A stretch of DNA of 64,000 bases, taken from positions 4,154,001 through 4,218,000 of the forward strand of contig NZ_FMHY01000002.1 of NCBI RefSeq assembly GCF_900090225.1, in the 5' to 3' direction. A program made the position numbers and the translations under genes. Below, piece after piece: positions 33,055 to 43,076 of the stretch. How positions within the stretch are numbered: position 1 is the first letter of the stretch; each line of letters opens with the position of its first letter. This stretch comes from Micromonospora eburnea. GTDB lineage: Bacteria; Actinomycetota; Actinomycetes; Mycobacteriales; Micromonosporaceae. The notes under the pieces were generated by a model. It saw only the letters and a program-made list of their open reading frames with translations. It had not been told where the DNA came from and made no database searches.

Positions 33055-36000
33055 CGTGATCCTCCGCGTACGCGGTCGCCCACCCAGCGGGCGAGTTCGA
33101 GCGGGCTGAGAGCGGCGACCGGCATCCCGGCCGCGACGAGCTGCTCGGCGACCGGCACCGAGTAGCAGGGCACGCCCTGGTCGTTCAGCGCGGCGCAGCC
33201 GAGCAGGTGTACGCCGGAACCGGCCAGCGCGCGGACCTCGCCGAGCAGTCCGGCCAGCGGGTAGCCCTCCTCGAAGTCGCTGACCACCGCGACGATGGTG
33301 CGGCTCGGCACGGTCACCAGCGAGCGGGCGTGGGCCAGCCCCGCGGCGATGTGCGTACCACCGCCGACGCGCACCTCCAGCAGCAGCGACAGCGGATCGT
33401 CGACCCGGTCGGTCAGGTCGACCACCTCGGTGGAGAAGGCGAGGAAGTGGGTGGACAGGGTGGGCACCCCGGCCAGCACGGCGGCGGTCAACGCGGACCA
33501 CACCACCGACGCCTCCATCGAGCCGGAGACGTCGACCACCAGCACCAGCCGCCAGTCGGCCTCCCGGCGGGTCCGGGTGTTGAAGACCGGACGTTCCGGC
33601 ACCACCACCGTCCGGCCGTCGCCGAGCCGCTGGGTGTGCGCCAGGTTCGCCCGCAGCGTACGGGCAAGGTTGATCCGGCCGCCGGGACGGCGGGACGGAC
33701 GCGGGTTGGTCAGCCCGGTCAACGCCGGGCGTACCTGCGTGGCCAACTGCCTGGTCAGCTCCTCGACCAGCCGCCGGACCAGCGGCCGCAGCCTGGCCAG
33801 GTGCGCCTCGGGCAGGCCACCGGCCAGCGACAGCACCGATGTCAGCAGTTCCATCGACGGGCGCACCTGGGCCGGGTCCAGCTCGGTGAGCACATCGGTA
33901 CGGCCGTTCTCGGCCGCCCGGGCGATGACCTCCTCGCGTACCGCGGTGCCGAACAGCGCCTCGAGTTCGTCGGCCCACTCCCGGGCGGTCGGGAAGGATC
34001 CCTCCTGGCCGCCGCCCGCCGACGGGGCGAGGTCGGTGGCGCCCTCGCCCTGACCCGCCCCGTACAGCTCGTCCAGGGCCCGGGCGTAGCGGCGGGCGTC
34101 GGCCGGCAACCGGTCGGGTTGGCGGCCGAGCAGCAGCCGCCACCGGTCGGTGGGGGTGAGCCGCGCGGTCGGGGTGTCCGGCCCGGGTTCGGCGTCGACG
34201 GTCGACGCGCTCGGCCCGGGTTCGGCGGTGGAGCCGGTCGGCGTGCCCGGGATCGGGATGTCGCGGGCGACCAGGGCGGCCCGGCCGGCCGCGTCGGCGG
34301 CGGCCCAACGGGCCAGCAGCTCCGCCGGGGCGGACAGGGCCACGTCGAGCCGGTCGCCGAGCCGGTCGGCGACGGTGTCCAGCAGCCGCTCCCGGGCCGC
34401 CGGGGTGAGCACGTCGAACCCGCCACGCAGCGCCGGCAGCCGGTCCAGGAACTCACTGTCGGTGAGCCGCTCGATCCGCTCCAGCAGCGGGTCCAGCGCG
34501 GCCGGCGCGGATTGTAGCAGCGGGTGCGCCGCGGTGAGCAGACCACCGAGCAGCCGGTGCAGGTGCCGCCGGGTGTCCGGCCCGGTCGCCGCGTCGACCC
34601 AGCCGGCCACCTGGGTGCCCAGGGTCTCCAGATCGGTCAGGTCCAGCAGCACCCGGGCGGCCAGGGCGGCGCCCCGGATCAGCGACGAACCGGACCGGGC
34701 CAGGTGGCCGAGGGCCTCGTCCAGGCGCAGGCCGATCCGGTCCTCGCCGGCCCGGAGCGCGAGGTCGACCAGCGCGGCGGCGTCGGCCACGGCGTCGCTG
34801 CCGGCCAGGCCGGGCAGTCCGCGGACCGCCGTGTCGAGCAGCACGACGGTCAGCTCGGCCGCCCGGGCCCGGCCGTCGGCGGTGGTGCCGGGCAGGTGTT
34901 CCCGGCGCAGCGCCTCCAGCAGGTCCAGCGCGGCCAGCAGCTCGGGCAGCGTGCCGGTGCCGGGCAGCACCGCGGCGGCCAGCCCGAGCCGGTCGGTGAC
35001 CAACTCGGGCAGGTCACACCGCGCGGCGTCGCGGAGCCCGGTGAGCAGCTGCGCGGCGGTCGGACCGCCGTCGGCGGCCTCCCGGCGGAACCGCTCCCGC
35101 AGGGTGCCGGCCGCGGCCAGCGCCGAGGTCACCCCGCGTACGCCGACCAGGTCCAGCCGGGCCGCCACGGACGGCGTCCAGGCCAGTTGCCAGCGGGTGG
35201 TCAGGGCCGCGCCGTCGCCGGTGCCGGAGACCGCGATCGGCTCGCCGTAGCCGACGCCGCAGACCTGGAGGCGTTGCAGCAGGATCTCCCGCCGCCCGTC
35301 CAGCTCGGTACGCAGCGGATCCAGCCGCACCTCGCGGGACTTCGGGCTCTCCGGGCCGGGCAGCCGCAGCGCGGTGAGTTCCGCCTCGACCGCCGGGCCG
35401 AGCCCGGAGCGGGGCGTGCCGGGGGCGACCCGGCCCCGCTCGGCGCCGACGAGCACCGTCTCCAGCGCCTTGGCCAGCGCCCGGCCACGGCCGAGCAGCT
35501 CACCCTGGCCGAGCACGGTGGTCACCGCCTCCAGCACCTCGCCCCGGCCGGGGGCCGGCAGGTCCCGCAGCCGGGCCAGGTCGCCGGCCAGCCGTACCGT
35601 CTCGGCGGCCTCGCCGGTACCGGCGGTGTGCCCGGCCGAGCGGAGTTCCCGGCACAGGTCGGTGACCGCCCGGGCGGCGGCGGCCCGGATCCGTTCCGGA
35701 TCACCGGCGGCGGTGAAGACGGACTGCTGCCAGCGCGGGTCGCGGATCCCGGCCGGGTAGCCGGACCGCGAGTCGAGCAGGTCGAACGCGTACGGCACCA
35801 GCGAGGTGACCGCCGCGCCGCCGCCGGTGGTGGCCGGCCGGGTCGTGACGGACCGGACCGGACCGGCCGGGGCGGCGCCGGGCCGGGTGGGCGCGGCATC
35901 GGCGGTCCCGTCGCTGCCGTCGTCGGCTGCGGCCCGGCCGCCGTCGGTGAGCAGGGCCGGGGCGTGGAAGGCGCCGATGACGGCTGCCACCCGCCGGCCG

Positions 36001-36770
36001 TCCGCGCCCGCGTCGGCCAGCACCCGGCGCATGTGCCGCTCGCGGGCCAGGTCCCGGGCCGGTACGCCGTCGCCGCTGGCGCTGTCGGTACGCATCGCCC
36101 AGCCGACACCGAGGGCGGCCCGGCGGACCGCCTCGGGCGGGCAGCCCGGGGCACGTACCTCGACCACCCGGTCCCACAGGTCGTCGCCGTCCCGACCGGT
36201 GCCGCTGGCGCTCAACGCGGCGGCGTAGCCCGACCGGCGCGGGCCGGACGCCGGCGCACCGGCGTCCGGTGTGGGACCGCCACCGCCGGCCGGCTCGGCA
36301 TCGGCGGTCGGATCGGAGCCCGAAGCCGGGTCGGTGCCGTCGGCGGTCCAGCCCGGGTCGGCCAGCGGCAGGTCGCAGCAGACCACCTCGACGCCGTGCT
36401 GCCGAGCCCAACGGATCGCGGCCAGTTCCGGGGAGAAGTCGGCGAACGGGTAGAAGCCCATCGGCCCGTCCGCGCCGTGGCTGCCCACCAACGCCAGCGG
36501 GGCCCGGGCCGCCGGGTCGGACAGGTGCGGCAGCCAGCGCTGGAAGTCGGCCGGCAGCTCGACGCAGACCACCTCGGCCCCGGCGGCGTCCAGCAGTGCC
36601 GGGACCACCGCCGCCAGGGCCGGGCTGTGGTGCCGCACCCCGATCAGGTACGGCCGGACCGAACCGGCGAGCGCGTCGACCACGGCCCGCGGGTCGGCCT
36701 TCGTCAGGTCGACCGCCGACGGTCCGGTCGCCACCGGATCGCCGGTCGGCGGGCTGGCGAGAGTCGTCAC
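33051..36770 (-). CDS. DUF5682 and von Willebrand factor A domain fusion protein
   Basis: A 1239-aa protein. The N-terminal part looks like DUF5682, with RPYLIGVRHHSPALAAVV and VVCVELPADFQRWLPHL at about 40-95. The long helical middle has no recognised domain. The C-terminal 190 residues form a VWA domain with a complete metal site: DVSGSM near residue 1080, the Thr in GGGTHIAAG and the Asp in VVSDFEEG. VWA proteins of this type partner with MoxR ATPases as adaptors. The start is GTG at 36770, overlapping the MoxR stop as GTGA. In E. coli the corresponding yehM and yehP are separate genes, so this is a fusion relative to that layout. Confidence 0.8.
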   Translation of the reverse strand: MTTLASPPTGDPVATGPSAVDLTKADPRAVVDALAGSVRPYLIGVRHHSPALAAVVPALLDAAGAEVVCVELPADFQRWLPHLSDPAARAPLALVGSHGADGPMGFYPFADFSPELAAIRWARQHGVEVVCCDLPLADPGWTADGTDPASGSDPTADAEPAGGGGPTPDAGAPASGPRRSGYAAALSASGTGRDGDDLWDRVVEVRAPGCPPEAVRRAALGVGWAMRTDSASGDGVPARDLARERHMRRVLADAGADGRRVAAVIGAFHAPALLTDGGRAAADDGSDGTADAAPTRPGAAPAGPVRSVTTRPATTGGGAAVTSLVPYAFDLLDSRSGYPAGIRDPRWQQSVFTAAGDPERIRAAAARAVTDLCRELRSAGHTAGTGEAAETVRLAGDLARLRDLPAPGRGEVLEAVTTVLGQGELLGRGRALAKALETVLVGAERGRVAPGTPRSGLGPAVEAELTALRLPGPESPKSREVRLDPLRTELDGRREILLQRLQVCGVGYGEPIAVSGTGDGAALTTRWQLAWTPSVAARLDLVGVRGVTSALAAAGTLRERFRREAADGGPTAAQLLTGLRDAARCDLPELVTDRLGLAAAVLPGTGTLPELLAALDLLEALRREHLPGTTADGRARAAELTVVLLDTAVRGLPGLAGSDAVADAAALVDLALRAGEDRIGLRLDEALGHLARSGSSLIRGAALAARVLLDLTDLETLGTQVAGWVDAATGPDTRRHLHRLLGGLLTAAHPLLQSAPAALDPLLERIERLTDSEFLDRLPALRGGFDVLTPAARERLLDTVADRLGDRLDVALSAPAELLARWAAADAAGRAALVARDIPIPGTPTGSTAEPGPSASTVDAEPGPDTPTARLTPTDRWRLLLGRQPDRLPADARRYARALDELYGAGQGEGATDLAPSAGGGQEGSFPTAREWADELEALFGTAVREEVIARAAENGRTDVLTELDPAQVRPSMELLTSVLSLAGGLPEAHLARLRPLVRRLVEELTRQLATQVRPALTGLTNPRPSRRPGGRINLARTLRANLAHTQRLGDGRTVVVPERPVFNTRTRREADWRLVLVVDVSGSMEASVVWSALTAAVLAGVPTLSTHFLAFSTEVVDLTDRVDDPLSLLLEVRVGGGTHIAAGLAHARSLVTVPSRTIVAVVSDFEEGYPLAGLLGEVRALAGSGVHLLGCAALNDQGVPCYSVPVAEQLVAAGMPVAALSPLELARWVGDRVRGGSR

Positions 36771-37957
36771 CGCAGGTTCTCCCGCAGGTCCCAGAGCCGG
36801 CGCCACATCGCCGAGCCGTCCTCGGCGCGGCGGCGGACCGGGCCGTCCCAGTAGCCGAGCAGCCGGGCGTGGTCGTTCTCGTCGTCCTTGCGGACCACGC
36901 CGAGCAGGTGCCCGGGGACCAGGTCGAGCGTGTCCCCGGTGGGCAGGTACGCGGCGGCCAGGCCGAGCGAGACGGCCACCTGCACCGCCTCTGCGGTGGA
37001 CATCACCGTGCCGGGCCGCTCCACGTCCCAGCCCTCGCCCGACCGGCCGGAACGCAGGTCGCGGAAGACGGTGACCAGGGCGTCCAGCACCGCGTCGTCC
37101 ACCGTGTACGCCGCGCCGGCGCGCTGCACGGCGGCGGTGGCCTGCCGGCGGACCAGGTCGGTCTCGGTGTCCGCGTCGGAGATCGGGTGGACGGTCTCGA
37201 AGTTGAACCGGCGCTTGAGTGCCGAGGACATCTCCGACACGCCCCGGTCCCGCAGGTTGGCGGTGGCGATCACGGTGAACCCGGGCACCGCGCGGATCAG
37301 GCCGTCCTCGGTGCCGGCCAGCTCCGGCACGTTCATCCGCCGGTCGGACAGGATGGACACCAGCGCGTCCTGCACCTCGGGCAGGCAGCGGGTGACCTCC
37401 TCGATCCGGACCACCCGGCCGGTGCGCATCGCGGTCAGCACCGGCGAGTCGACCAACGCCTGCGGGGTCGGGCCCTGGGCGAGCAGCAGGGCGTAGTTCC
37501 AGCCGTACCGGAAGGCGTCCTCGGTGGTGCCGGCGGTGCCCTGCACGGTCAGCGCGCTGGTGCCGCAGACCGCGGCGGCCAGCAGCTCCGACAGCATGGA
37601 CTTGGCGGTGCCGGGCTCACCGACCAGCAGCAGGCCCCGCTCGCCGGCCAGGGTGACCACGCACCGCTCGACCAGGCTCCGCTCGCCGACGAACTTCGGC
37701 GCGATGGTCATGCTGGCCGGCAGCTCGGTGCCGTCCGGGCCGGTACGCCGGTCGGCGGGCAGCTTCAACGCCTCGCCGTCGCTGCCCTGGATGAAGGTGA
37801 CCACGGCACGCGGGGTCAGCGCCCAGCCCGGCGGCCGGGCCCCGTCGTCGTACGCGGCCAGGAAGGCCAGCTCGTCGGCGTACCGCTGTTCGGCGGAGAG
37901 GACCTGGGCGGCGGTCTCCGACGCCGCGGTGGGGCGGACGTGTTCCGTCACGGTCAC
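36767..37957 (-). CDS. MoxR-family AAA+ ATPase
   Basis: A 396-aa AAA+ ATPase. Walker A is GEPGTAKS (about 113-120) and Walker B is RVVRIEEVTR (about 177-186). Sensor 1 is IATANLRDRGVSEM and the arginine-finger region is SSALKRRFNFE. MoxR ATPases use ATP to remodel or insert cofactors into partners recruited by VWA proteins, and here the partner gene overlaps its stop by 4 nt. The N-terminal 90 residues precede the AAA core and are operon-specific. It corresponds in position to E. coli yehL. Confidence 0.9.
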   Translation of the reverse strand: MTVTEHVRPTAASETAAQVLSAEQRYADELAFLAAYDDGARPPGWALTPRAVVTFIQGSDGEALKLPADRRTGPDGTELPASMTIAPKFVGERSLVERCVVTLAGERGLLLVGEPGTAKSMLSELLAAAVCGTSALTVQGTAGTTEDAFRYGWNYALLLAQGPTPQALVDSPVLTAMRTGRVVRIEEVTRCLPEVQDALVSILSDRRMNVPELAGTEDGLIRAVPGFTVIATANLRDRGVSEMSSALKRRFNFETVHPISDADTETDLVRRQATAAVQRAGAAYTVDDAVLDALVTVFRDLRSGRSGEGWDVERPGTVMSTAEAVQVAVSLGLAAAYLPTGDTLDLVPGHLLGVVRKDDENDHARLLGYWDGPVRRRAEDGSAMWRRLWDLRENLR

Positions 37958-38006
37958 GGTGTTCCTCGATCTCTCTGGGGTTCGGATGGGGTGTTCGGCA
38001 CAGTGG

Positions 38007-41000
38007 TCAGCGGTGGGCGCCGCGGGCGGGCGGGGCGTCGAAGCCCGGTCGGTCGCCGTCGCGCAGGCGTTGCCAGGCGCGCCGGTAGAGGTCGGCGGGC
38101 GGTTCGAGCGGCACGGTCACGCCGAGCCCGGCGGTGCCGTCGGGGGCGAGGTCGAACAGGGCGACCTTCCAGCCCTCGATCGGCGCCTGCCCGCTGCCGC
38201 GCTCCAGCCACCGGCCGGGCAGGAACAGCGACCGGCCGGCCCGGGACCGGCTGGCCTCGACGACCATGTCGGTGCCGGCCAGTTCGGCACGGGCCGCCTT
38301 CAGCCGGGCCGGCTTCCAGCCGGTCCACTTCGCCGTGTTGCGGTCGGTCGGGTCCGGCATGGCCAGCAGCATCAGGTACACCGCCGCCGCGTCGGCGCCC
38401 AGGCCCTGCCCGCCGGCCACCTCGGCGACCAGGTCGGGCACCGACCGGGTCGGGTCCTGCGGCCACCAGGTGCCGTCCGCCGCCGACTCGCCGCCGTCCG
38501 GCTCCCCCGGGTCGCCGAGCAGCGCCGCGAACCGCGCGTCGCGGACCAGGCGCAGCGCCACCTCCGTCGGGTACGGCTTGGCCGCGTCCCCCCGAAGTGC
38601 CGGCAGGTACGGGTCGGTCCCGTCGGCGTCGAGCAGGCCCGGCCGCAGCGCGGGCGACGGTTGACTGTCGTACGTGGACAGCACGATGGCGCCGTACCGT
38701 TCCCAGCCGGGGCCGGTCTCCGACGGGTTGCCCGCCACCTGCCGGAAATCGGGCAGGGAGACGTACCGATCGAGGTCGAGCAGCAGGTCGGGGTTGGTCA
38801 GCCGGTCCCGGATCGCGGCCAGCGCGGCCGGCAGTGCGGCCCGGCACGGGTCGCCGGCCGGCGTGTGGTGGGCGACCCAGGCCGCCACGGCGACCGTGGA
38901 ACGCAGCACCTCACCGGTGAAGCCCACGGCCCGGCCGTCGACCTGCCGAGCCCGGTCGCCCCTGATCTCGAACGCCAGGTCGGTGCTCAGCTCGGCCGAA
39001 CGGGCCGGGTCGAGCAGTGCCGGCAACGCCTTCGCCGGTCCCCAGCCGGTGCGGACCGCGCGCACCGCCTCGGCGAGCAACTGTTCGGGCGCCGCCACCC
39101 GGCGGCCCACGGCGGCGTTCCAGACCGCCGCGGCGGCGGCCACGTCCGGGCCGTCGGTCCACAGCCGGGCCGGGTCGTCGGGCAGCAGCGCCGATACGAC
39201 GGCCCGCCGGACCTCCGGCCTGGCCTCGTTCAGCATCCCGAAGGCCAGCTTGACCTCGCCGACCTGCTTGACCCCGAGCGCCTTGCGCAGCTCGGCCGGC
39301 ACGGTGCTCGCCGAGTCCGCGTACGGCAGGCCGGCCAGCACCAGCTTCGCGGCGGTGGGGGTGACCCCGGTCAGCTCGGCGAACCGCTCGGCCGCCTCCG
39401 GCCGCCACGGCAACGGGCCACGCGCGGCCCATTCGGTGAGGAAGGCGGCCAACCAGCCGGCCGGCCGTTCGTCACCGACCGGCGTCGAGGACTCCACGGT
39501 GTACGGCTCGGGCACGGCGAACTCACCGGCCGGGTCGTGGTACAGCGCGCTGAAGTGGTAGCCGGTGGACGTGCCGCTGGAGTCGAGGACGGCGATGAAC
39601 GCCCCGTCGGGCAGCGGCAGGATGCCCGGCTTGGGGTACCGACGCGTGCCGTCGGGGTTGTTGAGGTCTTCGTCCAGCAGGTGCAGCCGGAACCGGCGCC
39701 ATCGGGGCGGTTCGGCCGCCGCGCCCAGGTCGAGCCCGTCCAGCTCGGTGAGCAGGGCGCGCAGCGTCTCCCGGTGGTCGTCCGGGGTGACCGCCGCGAC
39801 GGCCCGGTAGGCGACGGCCGCGACACCGCCGAGCAGACGCCACCAGCCCATGGTGTTCGGCAGCGACGGCCCGTCGAGGTGCAGCCGTACGGCGGACTCG
39901 CCGCCGGTGACGGCGGAGCGCTGGGCCGCGAACGCCTGGAACTGGGCGAAGGCCTGGGGCGAGGTGGCCCGGCCGTAGGCCGAGCCACGCAGGCCGTCCA
40001 ACGCCATGCTGAGCTGCTCGTCGGTGGGCCCGGTCGCGGTGACCGCCGGCTTCACCGCCGTCGGGGCGGACAACGACTTCGTGAGCCGCTCGGTCACCGC
40101 GTCCAGGTCGGTACGCACCCGCGCCGCCGTCCGCAGCACCTCGGCCACCCCGGCCGCCACCGCGTCGTGGCCGATCTCCGGCAGCGTCGAGCGGACCAGC
40201 TCGACCAGCGCGTCCGGCTCGTCCTCGCCGGTGGTGGACGGTCCGGGCACGGAGGTGCCCGCGGGTGCGCCGACCAGGGACGCCGGTACGGCGACGGGCA
40301 GGCCGGTGACGGCCTGCGTGGCCGCGGTCAACCCGGATCGGGCCGCCGCGCGTGCCGCCGCCCGCGCGGCCCGTTCGGCCAGGGCGGCGCGACGCTCGTC
40401 GAGGGCGACCTTGAGCAGCACGGCCGCTGTGTCCCGGTCCATCCGGCGCAGGGCGGTGGAGCCGGCCGGGTCCCGGGGCAGCATGTTGCCGAGGAACTCC
40501 GTGCCCGGCAGCGGGACCGCGGCGCGCGCGTGCTCCCCACTGGACGTCCGTCCGGCGGCAGCCGTCACCACCCCGTCCGGGTCGACCAGGGCGAATCCCT
40601 TGAGTACGGCCCGGGGCCGGTCGTCGCCGGGCAGCACCAGCGCCGCGACCGGCGTCTGTCCCTGGGTCACGGTGACGGTACGACCCGCCAGGTCCTCGCC
40701 GCGTACCGAGCCGTCGGGCAGGGTGACCACCCGCCAGCCGAGCAGACCGTCCACCGGGACGGCGGCCGGCGTGGCCCGGTCGGACAGGGCGGGTCGTAGC
40801 CAGCTGACCGACTCCTGGAGCCGGCTTCCGGCGATCGGGAGGTCGGCCAGGAACCGGGGCAGGCTGCGCCGGCCGTGGATGTCACTGGCCGGGTCGTACT
40901 CGCGCCAGGCGTGTTCGCGATCGTCCTCGCTGTAGCGGTAGACCCAGTGGGAGGTGCCGTCGGTGATGACCGGCAGCTCCGAGGGGACGGCGGTGTCACC

Positions 41001-43076
41001 GACGTGCAGCACGCCGTCGCCGGTGGTCCGCCCGCCGCCGGCCAGCGGCAGGGTGATCTCGTTGGCGCGCGGCCGGCTGCCGTGGCGATGGCCGCGGATG
41101 GGCTGCGGCTCGCCGGGCGACGAGTGCCAGTAGCCGCGCAGGTCGTAGCCGAGCGCCTGGGACCGCCAGTAGACCAGCAGCTGACCGTCGACGAAGTGGT
41201 AGCCGGGCTGGCCCCACATGTCGCCGGCCGGGATACGCAGGTCGTGGCGGAGCACGATGCCCTCGGCGCCGAGCACGCGGACCGTGGTCGGCCCGCCCAG
41301 GATCAGGTACGGCCAGGCCTCCTGCCGGATCAGCTCGACCCGGTGGTCGCCGCCGGTCACCTCCTGCCAGGCCTGCTCCCAGTCCGGCCAGCCCAGCTCG
41401 TCGATGATCCCGCCGCGCAGGCTACGGGCGACGCGCTCGGCGAGGTCGACGCCGAGAGCCTGCCCGAGGTCGCCGCCCCGGCCGGGGTCGCCGAAGCGGT
41501 CGAGGTCGTCGAGGACCAGGCGCAGCGCCTCGACCGGAAGCTTGCCCAGCCAGTCCACCGACTCGGGCAGGTACGGCAGTCCGGCGGCGAACCGGTCGCG
41601 GATGCGGGCCGCCAGCCACTCGGTCAGCAACGGCCGGGTGCCCGGCGTCTCGACCATCCGGCGCAGGGCGCGCGGCTCGTCGTCGAGCTGGTCGAAGCCC
41701 CGGCGCAGGGCCTCGGTGAACCGGTCGTCGCCGGCCACGGCGAGCAGTTGCCGCTCTCCCCCGACCCTGACCCAGTGCGCCAGGTCCAGGGTGGCGCGCT
41801 CCGTCGGCGGTGCCACCGGCAGGTCGAGGGCGAGCAGCAGGTCGAGCAGTTCCAGGTCGCCGCCGGCGTCGAGGACCTCGCCACTGCCGGCCAGTTCGGC
41901 GCGCAGCCGGTCGGCCATCCGCTCGACGAGTGGGTACAGCTCGGCCGTCCGGCGGCGGTAGTGGCCGGAGTTGGCCCGGTTCAGGAAGCGGCGCAGCCAG
42001 CCGGCGGAGCCGTCCCGCGGGCGGGCCGGTTCCGGTGCGGCCGGGTCGGACAGCCCGGCGAGGGCACCGGTGTCGGTCAACAGGGCCAGCCACGGGACCA
42101 GGTTGTCCTGGTCGGTGGGCAGCAGGTCGAGCAGGCTGCCGCGGACCGCCGGGTCACGGCCGGCCAGCGCCACCACCGCCGGCAGGTGCGCCTTCCACCA
42201 GCCGGCTGGCGCCTCGGCGGCCACCGGCAGCCGGATCAGCTCGGTCAGGTAGGCCGCCGCACGGTCGGCGACGGCGGCGGCACCGGCCTTTCCGGCGGCC
42301 CTGGTCGCGGTCCGGACCAGCCGGTTCACCGCGTTGGCCGACTGCGTGGACGGCACCACGCCGGCGGCCGCGGCCCGCAGCGCCAGCCGGCAGAACCGGT
42401 CCAGCGCCTCGTCGGCCGGCAACTGGGCGGACAGCTCTTTCGCGTAGCCGGCCAGCGCGGTCGCGGAGACCACCCTGGCCGCCGCGAACTCCACGTAGAC
42501 CTCGTCCAGTCGGTGCAGGTCGACCGGCAGGCCGTGCTGCGCCTCCGCCTTGCGCGCCTTGTTGAACAGCTGCGTCGCGTAGGTGTCCTGCCCGGCGGCC
42601 AGGAACACCCGCGCCGCCTGTTCGAAGAACGTCGGCAGGAAGTGCGGCAGCGTACGGGCGAACCGGTCGGCGATGGCCAGGTGCCCGTCCAGGGCGGCCT
42701 TCGGCCGCGACCGCACCTGCTTGGCCAGCTTCTGCAACTCGGGCACCACCGCCAGCGCGTGCCGGCCGTCCGTCGGGTGGTGCACCAGCACCCACTCGGG
42801 GAAGGCCAACGGGCGGCGCGGGCCCAGCCCGACGACGGCCGGCTCGGCACCCGGTGCCAGGCCGAGGAACCCGACGGCGATGTCCTCGCCCTCGCCGAGG
42901 GCGGCGTCGACCAGGCGGACCACCGGCCGATCGTCGAGGACCGGGTGCCGGTAGGTGCGGGCGGTGAGCGGCACCGCCAGGTCGCCGGCCCCGGCGGCGT
43001 CGGTCGGCAGCACCGCGCCGGCGGCCAGCAGGCTCTCCGCCGAGTCCTCGCCCGGCATGGTGGTCATCGCGGTCAT
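38007..43076 (-). CDS. Very large protein of unknown function (1689 aa) in the MoxR/VWA operon
   Basis: I do not recognise the family. The protein is soluble, with no signal peptide or membrane segment. Long alpha-helical Ala/Leu-rich stretches (about 100-430) could form a repeat scaffold. The centre (about 640-800) has tryptophan-rich beta-like sequence (WGQPGYHFVDGQLLVYWRS, HWVYRYSEDDREHAWREYD) suggestive of a sensor or beta-propeller-like region. An Ala/Arg-rich coiled stretch lies around 900-940. The start is ATG at 43076 (MTAMTTMPGED), overlapping the upstream stop as ATGA; a longer frame upstream is rejected. Its place between a DUF4132-like protein and the MoxR ATPase suggests it is the target or scaffold of the ATPase/VWA machine. 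Confidence 0.7.
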   Translation of the reverse strand: MTAMTTMPGEDSAESLLAAGAVLPTDAAGAGDLAVPLTARTYRHPVLDDRPVVRLVDAALGEGEDIAVGFLGLAPGAEPAVVGLGPRRPLAFPEWVLVHHPTDGRHALAVVPELQKLAKQVRSRPKAALDGHLAIADRFARTLPHFLPTFFEQAARVFLAAGQDTYATQLFNKARKAEAQHGLPVDLHRLDEVYVEFAAARVVSATALAGYAKELSAQLPADEALDRFCRLALRAAAAGVVPSTQSANAVNRLVRTATRAAGKAGAAAVADRAAAYLTELIRLPVAAEAPAGWWKAHLPAVVALAGRDPAVRGSLLDLLPTDQDNLVPWLALLTDTGALAGLSDPAAPEPARPRDGSAGWLRRFLNRANSGHYRRRTAELYPLVERMADRLRAELAGSGEVLDAGGDLELLDLLLALDLPVAPPTERATLDLAHWVRVGGERQLLAVAGDDRFTEALRRGFDQLDDEPRALRRMVETPGTRPLLTEWLAARIRDRFAAGLPYLPESVDWLGKLPVEALRLVLDDLDRFGDPGRGGDLGQALGVDLAERVARSLRGGIIDELGWPDWEQAWQEVTGGDHRVELIRQEAWPYLILGGPTTVRVLGAEGIVLRHDLRIPAGDMWGQPGYHFVDGQLLVYWRSQALGYDLRGYWHSSPGEPQPIRGHRHGSRPRANEITLPLAGGGRTTGDGVLHVGDTAVPSELPVITDGTSHWVYRYSEDDREHAWREYDPASDIHGRRSLPRFLADLPIAGSRLQESVSWLRPALSDRATPAAVPVDGLLGWRVVTLPDGSVRGEDLAGRTVTVTQGQTPVAALVLPGDDRPRAVLKGFALVDPDGVVTAAAGRTSSGEHARAAVPLPGTEFLGNMLPRDPAGSTALRRMDRDTAAVLLKVALDERRAALAERAARAAARAAARSGLTAATQAVTGLPVAVPASLVGAPAGTSVPGPSTTGEDEPDALVELVRSTLPEIGHDAVAAGVAEVLRTAARVRTDLDAVTERLTKSLSAPTAVKPAVTATGPTDEQLSMALDGLRGSAYGRATSPQAFAQFQAFAAQRSAVTGGESAVRLHLDGPSLPNTMGWWRLLGGVAAVAYRAVAAVTPDDHRETLRALLTELDGLDLGAAAEPPRWRRFRLHLLDEDLNNPDGTRRYPKPGILPLPDGAFIAVLDSSGTSTGYHFSALYHDPAGEFAVPEPYTVESSTPVGDERPAGWLAAFLTEWAARGPLPWRPEAAERFAELTGVTPTAAKLVLAGLPYADSASTVPAELRKALGVKQVGEVKLAFGMLNEARPEVRRAVVSALLPDDPARLWTDGPDVAAAAAVWNAAVGRRVAAPEQLLAEAVRAVRTGWGPAKALPALLDPARSAELSTDLAFEIRGDRARQVDGRAVGFTGEVLRSTVAVAAWVAHHTPAGDPCRAALPAALAAIRDRLTNPDLLLDLDRYVSLPDFRQVAGNPSETGPGWERYGAIVLSTYDSQPSPALRPGLLDADGTDPYLPALRGDAAKPYPTEVALRLVRDARFAALLGDPGEPDGGESAADGTWWPQDPTRSVPDLVAEVAGGQGLGADAAAVYLMLLAMPDPTDRNTAKWTGWKPARLKAARAELAGTDMVVEASRSRAGRSLFLPGRWLERGSGQAPIEGWKVALFDLAPDGTAGLGVTVPLEPPADLYRRAWQRLRDGDRPGFDAPPARGAHR

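Noticed and set aside
36771..36806. Earlier ATG for the DUF5682/VWA protein
   Set aside because: GTG 36770 overlaps the MoxR stop as GTGA, the coupling pattern of the whole operon. The extra 12 residues look like read-through of the MoxR 3' end.
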